DNA of 21,958 nucleotides from Hofstenia miamia (lineage: Eukaryota; Xenacoelomorpha; Acoela; Hofsteniidae): the NCBI GenBank assembly GCA_900660155.1, contig CABFPE010001811.1:1-21958 (forward strand). Reading direction: 5' to 3'. How positions within the stretch are numbered: position 1 is the stretch's first letter; each line of letters opens with the position of its first letter. Positions 1 to 9,959 of the stretch are shown piece by piece. The notes beneath the pieces were generated by a model. It saw only the letters and a list, made by a program, of their open reading frames with translations. It did no database searches and had not been told where the DNA came from. The position numbers were made by a program, and so were the translations under genes.

Positions 1-874
1 AGCCATATATTTGCAAGATGGAAATGTTGATGATCTGCTAAACAGCTAATGAAATCCTGAATATCCGAGGAAATAAAGGAGTCAGCTGAATATCGTAAAA
101 AACTTGCTTCATGTAAAAATATTTCCAGGAAAAATGTTAAATGACATTTGTAATCAATGAAGAGACAGTCAATTTTTAAATTATTTAGCAAATATATTTT
201 AATGCTCCGTTATTTTTAAGTTACTGTAATACAGTAAATACCTCATTTAAAAATCATTTAGCATGCATTCAAAGTCTTTCATTTTCTAAATTCAAACCTT
301 TTCTATAAACACAATTTACCAACTTTCTATTTTGACATAATTAATCAGCCTTAAGGAAGTTTTGACTAACAACACTTTACAAAATATTTGCTCTATAAAA
401 ATCAATGATTGTATTTAAAACAAATCTTTAAATGTAAAATTTTTAATGCTAACCATTTTAATGCCAAGTTATTGTATTGTATTGCAGTTGCATTAGAGAA
501 AACAAGTTTGCTGTCGCAATTTTTACTATACAACATGTACAAAAACAATTTTCCTAAAATAATATATCATAGAGAAAATCTCAATAATTACGATTATCAT
601 TTTATAAAAACATTGTTACCATAATAATAACACTAATACATTTTTTCCCTACATGCAAACATATTTCAAATATGAAATTAGATACAAACAACATAAACTA
701 AATACTCCAGTGCCTTATTTGAAAAAATATTCTCTAGTGTCTTTTTTTACTCAAAAAATGGTGGTAAATGTTGGAAAATAGTTGCAGTAATAGTCTTAGG
801 AGAATATTGATGCCCAAAATTCAACACTAATAGATTTAGTAAAGAAGCAGAAGTAGCAAAAATACATGGCTTTA
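1..874. other. Gene-free AT-rich stretch
   Basis: No supported gene or RNA. A 71-codon open frame at 409-624 (plus) has low-complexity composition (Asn, Lys, Leu, Tyr), no recognisable domain and no splice-site context, so it is taken as chance. No tandem repeat or transposon end was recognised here. Confidence 0.6.
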
Positions 875-1086
875 TTGCAGATCTGTGGACTCTGATATAT
901 AAATATATTGTTTCTATGCAACAGTGTATATGATGTCATCTAGAACATGAACTTAATTTCTAAATTTTACAATAATTTATAGACCTAAACCCTAAAAAAT
1001 GAGTTTTTAACATTTGTTGAGGTAAACCCATAGCATGTTTCTTGACGTCACTTTGCCTTTTAGAAATCAGATCCATTGATCTGCAA
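875..1086. mobile_element. Probable short MITE with TA target duplication
   Basis: The left end begins TTGCAGATC and the right end finishes GATCTGCAA. The inverted similarity continues for roughly 20 bases with a few mismatches. A TA dinucleotide sits immediately outside both ends (873-874 and 1087-1088), as expected for a Tc1/mariner-type target duplication. The interior is AT-rich and has no coding capacity, which fits a non-autonomous element of about 212 bp. The superfamily is inferred only from the TA flanks; no transposase is present to confirm it. Confidence 0.5.
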
Positions 1087-1266
1087 TAACACCAAATACA
1101 TTGCTATGTTCTGTTCGAAATCAATATAGAGTTCATAAATAAGAATTTAATACCTTAAATTATTGTTCTAATAAACAATCAAATAACTTTAAACATTAAA
1201 TGAATTGCTTATTTTAATTGCAAATGGGAAAGTTGAAACATCATGGCACAATCACTATAAGTACTC

Positions 1267-1883
1267 CAGTACTGGATCTGTCTCACTTCCCTCAAACTCA
1301 TGGAATTGTCTCACTTCCCCCAAACTCATTTCCCCCCATGTCTGACGTCACAAAATATTAAATTCCGTTAAAGACACAATTTCAATGAAATTGTAATTAT
1401 ATATTTGAATAAATATATATATTTCTTTAAACTTTATTTTGATTAGTTCTTTATGTAGTTAAGATTACTGAAATACGTAATTACAAGTAAATAAATGTAA
1501 ATATGTGCTATAATTATAAGCATTGACTGTTTACATATTATATACGTATATTTTACCACTGACACTGTTTAGATCTAACCTCATGATTAAAGAATTGCGT
1601 TAGCATGCCTTGTACTTTCAAAATTCATAGCTAATATATAAACACTAATTTGTTTTGTGTCATATTACAGAACATATTTACATATATTTACATGTAATTC
1701 TGTATTTCAGCAATCTTAACTACATAGAAAACTAATCAAAATAAAGTTTAAAGAAATATATATATTTATTCAAATATATAATTACAATTTCATTGAAATT
1801 GTGTCTCTAATGGTATTTATTATTTTGTGACGTCAGACTTGGGGAAATGAGTTTGGGGGAAGTGGGACAGACCCATAGTACTG
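1267..1883. mobile_element. Foldback MITE with long inverted arms
   Basis: Two long inverted arms (about 1267-1515 and 1665-1883) flank a loop of about 150 bp. Both arms carry, in mirrored order, a CACTTCC/CCAAACTCA block, a TGACGTCA palindrome (near 1342 and 1830), the stretch around TTTCAATGAAATTG, an AT-rich run and a GTTAAGATT-like block. The left arm also holds a tandem duplication of about 30 bp around the CACTTCC/CAAACTCA block (about 1280-1330). Exact ends are ambiguous because CAGTACT/AGTACTG lies at both tips. With TA duplications at 1270-1271 and 1876-1877 the element would be 1272-1875. There is no coding capacity, and mobilisation by a TA-targeting transposase is an inference. 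Confidence 0.65.
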
Positions 1884-3399
1884 TGTTTTTTCTTAATAAT
1901 ACCTACATTTGACAATCATGATGAATTTGCTAAGATAATTAGAACATAAATTGCAAAATTTTGTTATGAATTAAAAGTTGATGTAATTTTAACTTGTGTA
2001 AATTATGATATTTAAAAAATTAATGTCTTTTATCACATTTCAAACATTTTTACTTTTGAACACTTTGATATGAACCTTATGTTCTTGCTTAAAAAGTCTT
2101 CTTATATTTGATGTCCTATCAAGATGATTTCCCTTATACAGTCTTTTTAATCAGGGTCTGTTTGGTATTTGTTTTAAGAAATTTTGTATCAATTTAAAGT
2201 ACCAACTGACAAAATAGTCATAATGTTTGACCAAATTGTTTTTACAGAATGTGTAAAACTAAATTTAAAGTGTGAAAAGATTAGTCAACCTCTCAATTTG
2301 ACACTTGGGTAAATTCACATTTGGGTAAATCTCTTCCCACCCTTTATGAAGAATAGGGTTAAAAAAATAATTTACATTTATCAAAAAGTTTTGTTTGAGA
2401 GAAATACTCTTATTATTAGTTCCTTAGTCTAATACTAAAAGTAAGAACTCTAATTTATTATGAATGCACATTTTATTTAGCTAATATGTAAAATGAAATA
2501 ATTATGTGTAATCACAAATTTAGAGCAGATAACTTGTAATACATACTGTGTTGTCATCTACCATGAGTTTACCTAAGTTAATCTTAATATTGTGAAGTGC
2601 AATAATATTTATATTATTACATTTTAATTGTAGTTATGAAATCCAGTTAAACCAAAATTGTGATGAATGATTAGGAATAAAGTAGTTACTAGTTCATGCC
2701 CCAGCAGTGTTTCAATGGTGCACAACAGAAGTTTGGTTACATAATGAAATTTTTCCTGGTGAATTTCATGGCATAATTTAAAGTCAGTAATTTAAATTTT
2801 TGCACTGTACATCCAAAGGCACTTATGTCACACAAAGAAACCTATTTCAAAAAATTTAGGGAAATTTAGTTTTCAAATTTCCAACTTTATCTTTTCCCAA
2901 GTTTCTATTGCCACCTTACTTTTTGACTGATTAAATATTAAGCAGTTTTTCAAATTGTTTATATTATACAACCCTTAAAAGTTATATCATATACATATAT
3001 TTAATTTTAAGTTTGTCTTAGATTCTATATCTATTGCCATTTGTGTTTGTGAATTTATTAGCCCTTGCTATAATCAATTCAGTTGTACTTATTTTAAAAT
3101 GGTTATTGTTATATTACACAATGCAATCCTAAATATTGTATATGATTGAGATACTGAATTAGCCATATTCCTGAAATCTCAAGTTGATGTTGACTACTAG
3201 GCATTCTTCATGCAGTCAACCCACCTTAGGTTAAATACTATCAGGCAGAGATTTTCTTTCAAGTTAAGCTTTAAATCAAGTTCAAAACTTATGAACACCC
3301 TAATAATTTCCTTACTCATATACAAATTGAAGATAACTTAATAATCATTCAAAATATGAAACTTAGGCTATGCTATACTTTTTAATGTAATGGTAATTA
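1884..3399. other. Gene-free AT-rich stretch
   Basis: No open frame, RNA gene or transposon end can be supported. Poly-A/T runs and short direct repeats (for example two TTGGGTAAAT copies near 2305-2330) are within what is expected for this composition. It is probably intergenic, intronic or decayed repeat DNA. Confidence 0.55.
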
Positions 3400-3686
3400 A
3401 GGGGGTACCACATGGTTAGTCTTTTGACTATATTCAAAATGAGGTTTTGCATTCTTTTGTCTATTTGTCAAATAATTTGACTAATAGTTAAAAGAGGTTT
3501 CTGTGTAAATTGCATTGCATATACATGTACAAAAATATTGTTTATTTATTAATGACATTTAAATTTCAATAATTTGACTATTGGGGGGGGGTGCCCCACT
3601 TCATGGAGGTGCTACACAGTTAGTCTTTTGACTATAATAAAAAGTTTATTTTCTATTGTAAAAAGACTAATCATGTGGCACCCCTT
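3400..3686. mobile_element. MITE with 26-bp TIRs and a third terminal motif
   Basis: The left terminus (3400-3425) and the reverse complement of the right terminus (3661-3686) match at 23 of 26 positions around a CCACATG(G/A)TTAGTC core. TA lies immediately outside both ends (3398-3399 and 3687-3688). A third copy of the terminal motif, in the same direction as the left end, lies inside at about 3606-3635, next to a run of nine G (3583-3591). This suggests a nested or partly duplicated element. There is no coding capacity. Confidence 0.6.
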
Positions 3687-4153
3687 TATCCTACATTAAA
3701 TATGAGGTTGCAAATAGAATAAGAAATATAATGAAAAAGAAATGTAATAAATGTTTTATTTCTTTCCATAATACATTTTAATAGTTATTTTCAACCAGGT
3801 TAATACATTGACAGCCATGCCAGATGCCAGCTATAACACTCTGTTTTTATCAGTAGGTATTGTCAGATGCTGGCATCTGACATGCCCTATGTTATTGCAT
3901 TGACTGCAGTGCAATATGGTGTGCATGTACAAACTAGCCTCATTGGCTATGGTGCATTATTGATCTATAGTATTGCCAGTGTGTGTGGTTTGTTTTGTCA
4001 CATGCTGGCTATGACATGGTGACCAATGTAAATATACAATAATTTTTAATTTGGGTGATCGAAAAAATCAAACATATCATAAATAATAAAGAGAGAGAAG
4101 ACAAAATAAAATGGGTATACTGCAAAAATAAAAAGTAGTGCAAATAAAAAGTG
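3687..4153. other. Gene-free stretch beyond the piggyBac relic
   Basis: No gene. It lies just downstream of the stop codon of the minus-strand piggyBac-like relic and could include that element's 3' non-coding end. A TTAA occurs at 3799-3802, but no matching terminal inverted repeat could be assigned. The hairpin at 3821-3881 is the only clear structure. Confidence 0.45.
3821..3881. repeat. Nested hairpin
   Basis: CAGATGCCAGC at 3821-3831 is complementary to GCTGGCATCTG at 3869-3879. The right part is itself a palindrome with 9-bp arms around TG (3862-3881). It could be a subterminal hairpin of the adjacent piggyBac-like element, but no function can be shown from sequence. Confidence 0.45.
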
Positions 4154-4917
4154 TTAATGTTCATTATTAAAACAGTTAATGCAGAACCAGGCACTACACA
4201 TATCACACCTGGTTGTCACATTTTACCACTCTTTCTAGCTTCAGTTTGGCCAAGAATTGAATAACAACCTTCACACATCCCTTTCTTTTTGCAATGGCAA
4301 CTATCATATTCATTTGTTTGCATGAGATGATGTATCCCAATGACAGTTCAATGAGGCGCAGGTTCAGCTACAATATAAGTGCACAATACTTCACTTACAA
4401 TACTTTTGTGGAATTTCACAATTGGCCATTTGGGACAATTATTCTTTTGGTGGATATAGTTGAAAAGGATATGGGGGTTTACAACCAAGGTTCCCAGAAG
4501 GGTAAATGCAGCAACTTTGTGGTACCATTGCATTGCTTTCCTAAGAAGAACAGCATTTGTTAACATTTGGTCAGATATATCAACACCTTGCTTTGCAGTA
4601 TTATTGTAGAGTCATTTGGGGCCCTATCTTTCCTTTTTAATTATTTTGCACTCTGAAAATAGTGTTATGTCTTTTTGACGTCCTGATTTGATGATTTTTC
4701 ACAGTCAATTTATATCAATTTCTTTTAAATCAATTTATTCATATTTTTGAGTGCAGTTATTTGATAGAATAATTATTTGTCCCCTTGGTTGATATTGCGT
4801 GTGATTGCTCATTTTAACTTTGTGAGGGAAATCATGTTTAAACTGTAAACAGTAACCAGATAACAATTTACAGAATTTTGTAATAAATATGTGAGGGAAC
4901 TGTATTGAAGCACACAA
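4154..4917 (-). pseudogene. piggyBac-like transposase relic (C-terminal part)
   Basis: Minus-strand frames read the C-terminal half of a piggyBac (DDE_Tnp_1_7) transposase. The GVDISDQM block at 4564-4587 corresponds to the family's conserved GVDxxDQM motif. It is followed by a basic KAMQWYHK segment and a LVVNPHILFN helix (about 4480-4560). A Cys-rich tail near the end, including CDMC at 4196-4207 and then FCINCF, fits the family's C-terminal zinc-binding domain, and a TAA stop lies at 4154-4156. The stretch 4735-4917 fits the preceding region only weakly. Piggybac transposases excise and insert DNA at TTAA, but this copy has stops and several frameshifts and lacks the N-terminal part. It is certainly non-functional. 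The family call is from motif recognition; the right boundary is uncertain. Confidence 0.75.
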
Positions 4918-4920
4918 TAA

Positions 4921-5249
4921 ATTTGTCTTCCTCCAACTGTGTTTGATCTTTTCTCACTTTTATTATCTAGTAACCCCTTTTAGATTCATCATTGAGGATT
5001 TGGTTATGATAATCATTGCTTAAGATCTGTTGACAATTCAGGAGGAAACTGCACTGGGTCTGGGGCAACAAATAGCTCCTTAACAGTGACAGGCTGAATT
5101 GTGGTTGCTTTAGGTTACAGTTAAGTTTAGGGATTAAGAACTTTTTATTTGATTGATTCATATATGCACATAACAATAACACACTACAAATATATTATGC
5201 CTTTGGCAAATGTGAATGCACAGCAATTATGTGCCTTTTTTAATTTCAT
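4921..5249. other. Unassigned stretch between piggyBac relic and element A
   Basis: This stretch lies beyond the readable 3' end of retrotransposon A and before the readable piggyBac fragment. Short minus-strand frames exist (for example 4967-5182, plus a roughly 30-codon frame around 5030-5120) but none has a recognisable domain. No copy of the TGTAACATCC LTR end is present, so the 3' LTR of element A appears to be lost here. Confidence 0.4.
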
Positions 5250-5785
5250 GAGCTAAGGTGATTGAACTTGAATTGGTGGTGCAGATTCCTGGTGGGAAAG
5301 GCTTCTTGTCCATTGGTCTCCCTGCCCTTGAATTGGCCTTGGGGACTACTAGGACGCCTTCTCACTCTACGTCGTCTGTTCATTGGTTCTTTGTTCTCAT
5401 CCCTTCTGCCCTTGAATCAACATCTGGTTTGAGAACTTCTTCAAACTCTCCTTCTCCTGTTCATGGCTGAGAGGTTCTCCAGTTGCTGGTTTTTTCGTAC
5501 TCTCTTCTTCATTAGGGGATGCATCATTTTCCTCTAGTTTCCTAAATGCAGTTAGTATATTTATATCCCATATTTCAGGGTCATATATAGGTTTATTTCT
5601 TGCTGTACTCTGGGGCAGCACTCTTTGGCTCAAGTCATCATTTCTGATGTCCACTGTATATTCGTCATCAAATTCTTCTTCATGTAGGCTATCTAAATCA
5701 TACATATCATATATAATTTCATTGCCATTAATTTGGCATATTTTGAATTTGGTGTTCTCATCTATCTTTGTCTCTTCAATATCTG

Positions 5786-6173
5786 CTGTTGCTCTCTTCA
5801 AGTTTTGAAAATGTAATAGTCTATTATTGTCTAACATATATTCATTGTTCAGTAATGTTTGTGTTATTGTGTGAGGGCTGGACCATATTGTTTTCAACTT
5901 CCGGACTTGGTTAGTGTCTTTGAGTTTAATCAATGTGAACGCATATACTTTATCTCCTACTTTGTGTGCATGACCATATATTTTTTTATTGTAATTGCAT
6001 TGCTGTCTCACTGCTGATTTTTTTATATTGTGGCACATCATTTTGTGAATCCCTGTTATCTGATTTTTTAGTTGTTGTACATATGCATTGTCCAACTTTC
6101 CACTGTAGTTGGTATATTGCATTGAGAGCAGGGTTGCTGCTTCTCTTCCAAACATGGCTTTAAATGGTGAGAC
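5786..6173 (-). repeat. Direct repeat unit, downstream copy
   Basis: 388 bp encoding the integrase segment from SPFKAMFGRE to HFQNLKRAT. It pairs with 6348-6734 in direct orientation, separated by about 174 bp. This copy sits in the expected order after the NGAVERLNQTL motif, so it is the native one. Confidence 0.85.
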
Positions 6174-6347
6174 TCCAGTCATTGCATGCACCAAGGTATT
6201 ATAATAATATTCTATCATTTCAAAAATCTCTCTCCATCTGCTTCCTCCTATCCTTGTCGTTCGCTACTCTGATTAGCTTGATTAATGTTTGATTAAGTCG
6301 CTCTACTGCTCCATTGGCCTGCGGATGATATGTGGTCATTTGTTCCA

Positions 6348-6734
6348 CTGTTGCTCTCTTCAGGTTGTGGAAATGTAACATTCTATTGTTGTCTAACATG
6401 TATTCATTGTTCAGTAGTGTTTGTGTTATAGTGTGAGGGCCGGAAAATACCATTTTCAACTTCCAGACTTGGTTTGTGTCTGTGAGTTTGATCAGTGTGA
6501 ACTTGTATACCTTATTTCCTACATTGTGTGAGTGACCATAAATTTTTTTATTGTAATTATGCTGCTGTCTCACTGCTGATTTTTTATGTTGTGGCACATC
6601 ATTTCGTGAATTCCTGTGGTTTGATTCTTCAATTGTTTTACATATTCATTGTCCAACTTTCCACTGTAGTTAGTATATTGCATTGAAAGTGGGGTTGCCA
6701 CTTCTCTTCTGAACATTGCCTTGAATGGTGAAAC
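6348..6734 (-). repeat. Direct repeat unit, extra upstream copy
   Basis: 387 bp similar throughout to 5786-6173 but with many substitutions, and one T shorter in the T-run near 6580, which shifts its frame. It is inserted between the LLEI and QMTTYHPQ segments of integrase, a position where no such block belongs. Confidence 0.85.
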
Positions 6735-7448
6735 TTGCAATTTCCAGGAGTTTTGCCATTTCTTGAAAAAGTCCACTCTCAAATTGGGGCCCCTTATTCG
6801 TCATAATTGTCTCCATCAGCCTGAGTTGTAGTATCCATTCTTTTAGTACCAGTTCTACTGTGGTTTCTGTCATGGTATTCCTCATTAGGACCACTCTTGC
6901 ATATTTTGTAAAATTGTCTACCATCACCAGTAGATATTGGTAGCCTTCTGCATCCTTTGATAACATCTCCAGGTCTATGTGGACTATTTCATTAGGTTGA
7001 GTCGCAATGATTTTTTCTAACAGCGCTCTTTGTGTCAGGAAATGTTGTTTATTATTGAGGAGGCATGTCGTGCATTTATTAATGATATCCTTGATTACCT
7101 TCCTTACTGCTGTTGTTATGAATCTTGCATTAAATGTTTTCTCCGTCTGTGTGATTTCCAAGTGAACTTTCTCATGTATTTTACATATTAGTTCTCTCTT
7201 AAAGTAAGTGGGGATCACAATTTGATTGTTGCCAGCTTTGACATATAGTAATCCGTTCCTGTTAGTCTTCCATTTGTAACATTCGTAATAACTTGCTGTT
7301 ATTTTTGATAGTGTTGTCCATGGTTCCCCAATCTTCTTTATGATTTCACCGAGGATTATGTCATCTCTTTGTTTGTCTATTATTTCCTGTTCAGATATCT
7401 CTTCTCTCATCAGTATTGGTAGTACTGCTTGGCCTTTTTTGTCCACGT

Positions 7449-8989
7449 TTATCTCTGGTAGTCCTTCATACTCAGTGTGCAGTAGGAATTGAAATTTATT
7501 CTTCTCTCCATCTGTTTTGCTGTGTCTCTTTGATATTCTGGCAATGACGTCCAGAAATCCGCATTGTTATGCAATGTGCCTTTCCTGTGTTTGATTGTAA
7601 ATGTGAACTCGTTTAGGTACTCAATCCACCAGGATACTATTCTGGACTTATCCCCAGAGAACTTCTTTAGCCAGGCCAATCCGCTGTTGTCCGTTAATAC
7701 TCTAAATTCTCTGCCAATGGGAAGTGTTGGAATTTCTTAATAGTCTCCATCAATGCCAGCATCTCTACCTTGGTGGAGCCATAGTTTTCTTTGCTTGCCC
7801 TTATTTTGGGGCTAAAAAACTGGATGGGTACCTCTTTTCCATTCTTTATCTGTCCCAAAGTTGCTCCAATTGCCACCTTACTCGCGTCGCAATCTAATAT
7901 GAATTTTTTGTTGTAGTCTGGTGTGTTGAGGGAGGGCAGTTTCGCTAGTTCTTCTTTGATGTTGTCTAGTTCCTCCTGCTCCTGCCAAGTCCATACAAAT
8001 GGCACTGATTTCCTCATTAGTTTGGTCATCTTCACTGTTTTCCCAGCTATATTCGGAATAAAAGTTCCATAATAGTTGAAGAATCCCATAATTCTCTGTA
8101 TGTCTTTTTTATTGTTCAGTTTTTCTATCTTTTGGATCATTTCCCTAGTGTTGTCCTTCATGCATATTCTCCCTTTCTCTATCATTCTTCCAAGGAATAC
8201 TATTTTCTCTTTTAGAATGTCGCACTTATTCCCATTAATATGAAGTCCTGCATTTTCTAAGATTGTTAACGTTCTTTCCAATTTCTCCAGATGTTCTTGG
8301 ACTGTGTTGCTTGTGACTATGATATCATCTATATAGGCGTCGACCCCTTCCTCCATTCTGTGTGTCTTATTTTTTAATACCTTTGTTATATATCTCTGAA
8401 AAGTTGCTGGTGCATTACAGAGTCCAAATGCCATATATATCCATTCATATAGCCCATATGGGGTTATAAATGCTGTCTTCTCAATGTCACTCTCTTCCAT
8501 CTTTACTTGCCAGTAGGCCTTACATAAATCCAATGTTGTGAAGTATTTGTGTTTACTGGCTTTGTAGAGCATGTCCTCTATTCACAGTAAGGGGTATGAG
8601 TCCTTTTTTGTCACTTCGTTCAGTTTATAAAAATCAATGCATAAGTGATACTTGTTTCCCTGTTTTATGAACATGGTTGGTGCTGCATATGGGCTCTCAC
8701 TTGGCCAAATGATTTTGTTGTTGATTAACTCCTCCAGTATGCAATTGTATTCGTCTTTCAGCTGCTTGGGTACCCTTCTGACTGGTAGCTTGATCAGTTT
8801 GTCTGTTGTTGTGACAATTTTATGTTTTTTGCCTACTGCCTGTCCTATGCTTATTTCTCCATAGTTGAATATACGTTTGTGTTTTTCTAACAGTGTCCTT
8901 AGTTGTGTAATCTCCCATTCTTCTAGATGTTGGTAGTCTTCGTTGTTTATTTCAGGTGTTCTGTATGTACATTCTTCTTCTGCTTTCAT
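7449..8989 (-). pseudogene. Reverse transcriptase and RNase H of element A
   Basis: This part copies the retrotransposon RNA into DNA and degrades the RNA strand. RT motifs appear in order: KLPVRRVP, SPYAAPTMFIKQ and LCIDF in 8582-8989, then an in-frame TGA (8582-8584). Reading on from 8572, counted from its first Met, TTLDL (D15), FGLCNAPATFQR (49-60), and the YIDD catalytic box (80-83) follow. The connection domain leads into RNase H with FILDCDAS (about 224-231) and the STKVEMLAL Glu (E270). A frameshift near 7700 moves the C-terminal RNase H part (7449-7679, WLKKFSGDKSRIVSWWIEYL) to another frame. Catalytic residues survive, yet the stop and frameshift abolish function. Motif order and spacing fit Ty3/gypsy RT well. 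Confidence 0.92.
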
Positions 8990-9058
8990 CCCAATGCCCT
9001 TGAGTCAGATTTTGGGAGTACTCACAACTTCAATGGTGTTAGTCCACTCGCCCATGAG

Positions 9059-9289
9059 TCAGCCATGTGGAGTACTATCCACTTTCCTTTGCAAGTCTTT
9101 GAATAAACCATGCAAATTACTTGCTCCATCTTTGTCTCTGATTGCCTTCCAAATGAGTCTGATGTTGGTTTTAATGTATTTCCTGTATATTCTTATTTGA
9201 GATTTTTTCAAGTTGAAATTCTGATTTGTAGCATTGAGAATTGGTATTCTGCCCTTTCCGTGTTTTGTCATGCAGACACTGGACAGCAT
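9059..9289 (-). pseudogene. Protease-to-RT linker of element A
   Basis: A basic, Lys/Arg-rich stretch (KSQIRIYRKYIKTNIRLIWKA and following) lies between protease and RT. It is conserved in the plus-strand copy B at about 20580-20800, which supports it as part of the pol polyprotein. No named domain is recognised. In-frame stops lie on both sides: a TGA just after the PHG at its end (where B has CAA) and another TGA upstream near 9290 (where B has AGA). Confidence 0.6.
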
Positions 9290-9479
9290 TGATACTCATT
9301 TTGTGTTGATGCCTTTATTGTCGTACAGCATTATGTCAGCTGTTATAGTGTCTTCCATCTCGATTGTATGCATTTTCCATTGATGCGGCTGTAGGTGGAT
9401 GTCTTCTTGCAGTTGGAATGTAATTGTTTTCTGCCTCTCTTGTTCTTCTTCAATTTCTATCTCTTCTTCTTTTACTTTA

Positions 9480-9870
9480 TGGTTCTATTAGCATAATTAA
9501 TAACGCATCCATTTTTTGTTAGAAAGTCATTGCCTAATATAACTTTTTATGGTAGCAAATTATTGTGTGTGTCCACCACCACCAATGGCTGTTCAAATGT
9601 TGTATTCACAATCCTTATTTGTGCTGTTTTTATCATTCCTTTTGTATCAATATTATCCCCTGATGCATTGATTAATCTCTTATTGCAGCTATTCAGATCC
9701 TCTTGTTTGAATCCTAACTTCATGGCGCATTCATCAGTAATTATAGATGTAGCTGCTCCAGTGTTGATTGTTGCTTTTGTCATTACTCCATTAATAGCTA
9801 TCGTTATGGTATTCATCATGTCAAGGATCATCAGGATCATTATAGATGCATGGTTGTCATGAGTCAGCAC
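9480..9870 (-). pseudogene. Aspartic protease (retropepsin-like) of element A
   Basis: Retropepsin-type protease that would cleave the Gag-Pol polyprotein. The active-site triad region reads INTGAATS; the catalytic Asp is replaced by Asn (codon at 9763-9765). The same site in copy B reads IDSGAV. The C-terminal signature VILGNDFL follows, after a stop codon just past LLP near 9545. Flanking blocks IITDECAMKLGF and LINASGDNIDTKG match copy B. Loss of the Asp alone would inactivate it. The retropepsin family is a confident call from the TGA/ILG motif pair and from its position between gag and RT. Confidence 0.85.
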
Positions 9871-9959
9871 TCTGCTTAGTTTTCTGAATCCTCATCATTT
9901 GGCAATGTTTCATAGATTTTGTCTTCTGTCTGCAATACATCCTCTTCATCATAATAAGC

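Larger units (their letters stand above)
5250..7446 (-). pseudogene. Integrase of element A, with internal duplication
   Basis: Integrase inserts retrotransposon cDNA into the genome. Counting from 7446, the N-terminal HHCC zinc domain is visible (H91, H95, C125, C128). The RNase-H-like core follows with first Asp D158 (VHIDLE). The second catalytic position is Asn (N217, 6796-6798, TNKGPQF) where the family has Asp. The Glu-bearing motif NGAVERLNQTL lies near 6300. Between the second and third catalytic motifs sits an extra copy (6348-6734) of the downstream segment 5786-6173, separating the catalytic residues by about 390 bp. The downstream copy leads into an acidic tail and a TGA at 5397-5399; in the +1 frame an Arg-rich stretch follows at about 5350-5380. 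The missing Asp, duplication and frameshifts make it inactive. Confidence 0.85.

Noticed and set aside
409..624. 71-codon plus-strand open frame
   Set aside because: Low-complexity AT-rich composition, no domain, no splice or start context beyond a chance frame.
4294..4563. 89-codon plus-strand open frame
   Set aside because: It is antisense to the piggyBac-like transposase relic, whose motifs are on the minus strand.
4967..5182. 71-codon minus-strand open frame between piggyBac relic and element A
   Set aside because: No recognisable domain; an overlapping frame looks equally coding-like. Too weak to call.
5250..5400. Envelope-like gene after pol (errantivirus-type element)
   Set aside because: No frame with a signal peptide, transmembrane segment or Cys-rich ectodomain follows integrase.
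9530..9862. 110-codon plus-strand frame rich in Ile/Val, membrane-like
   Set aside because: Exact antisense of the protease of element A; the hydrophobicity comes from complementing its codons.
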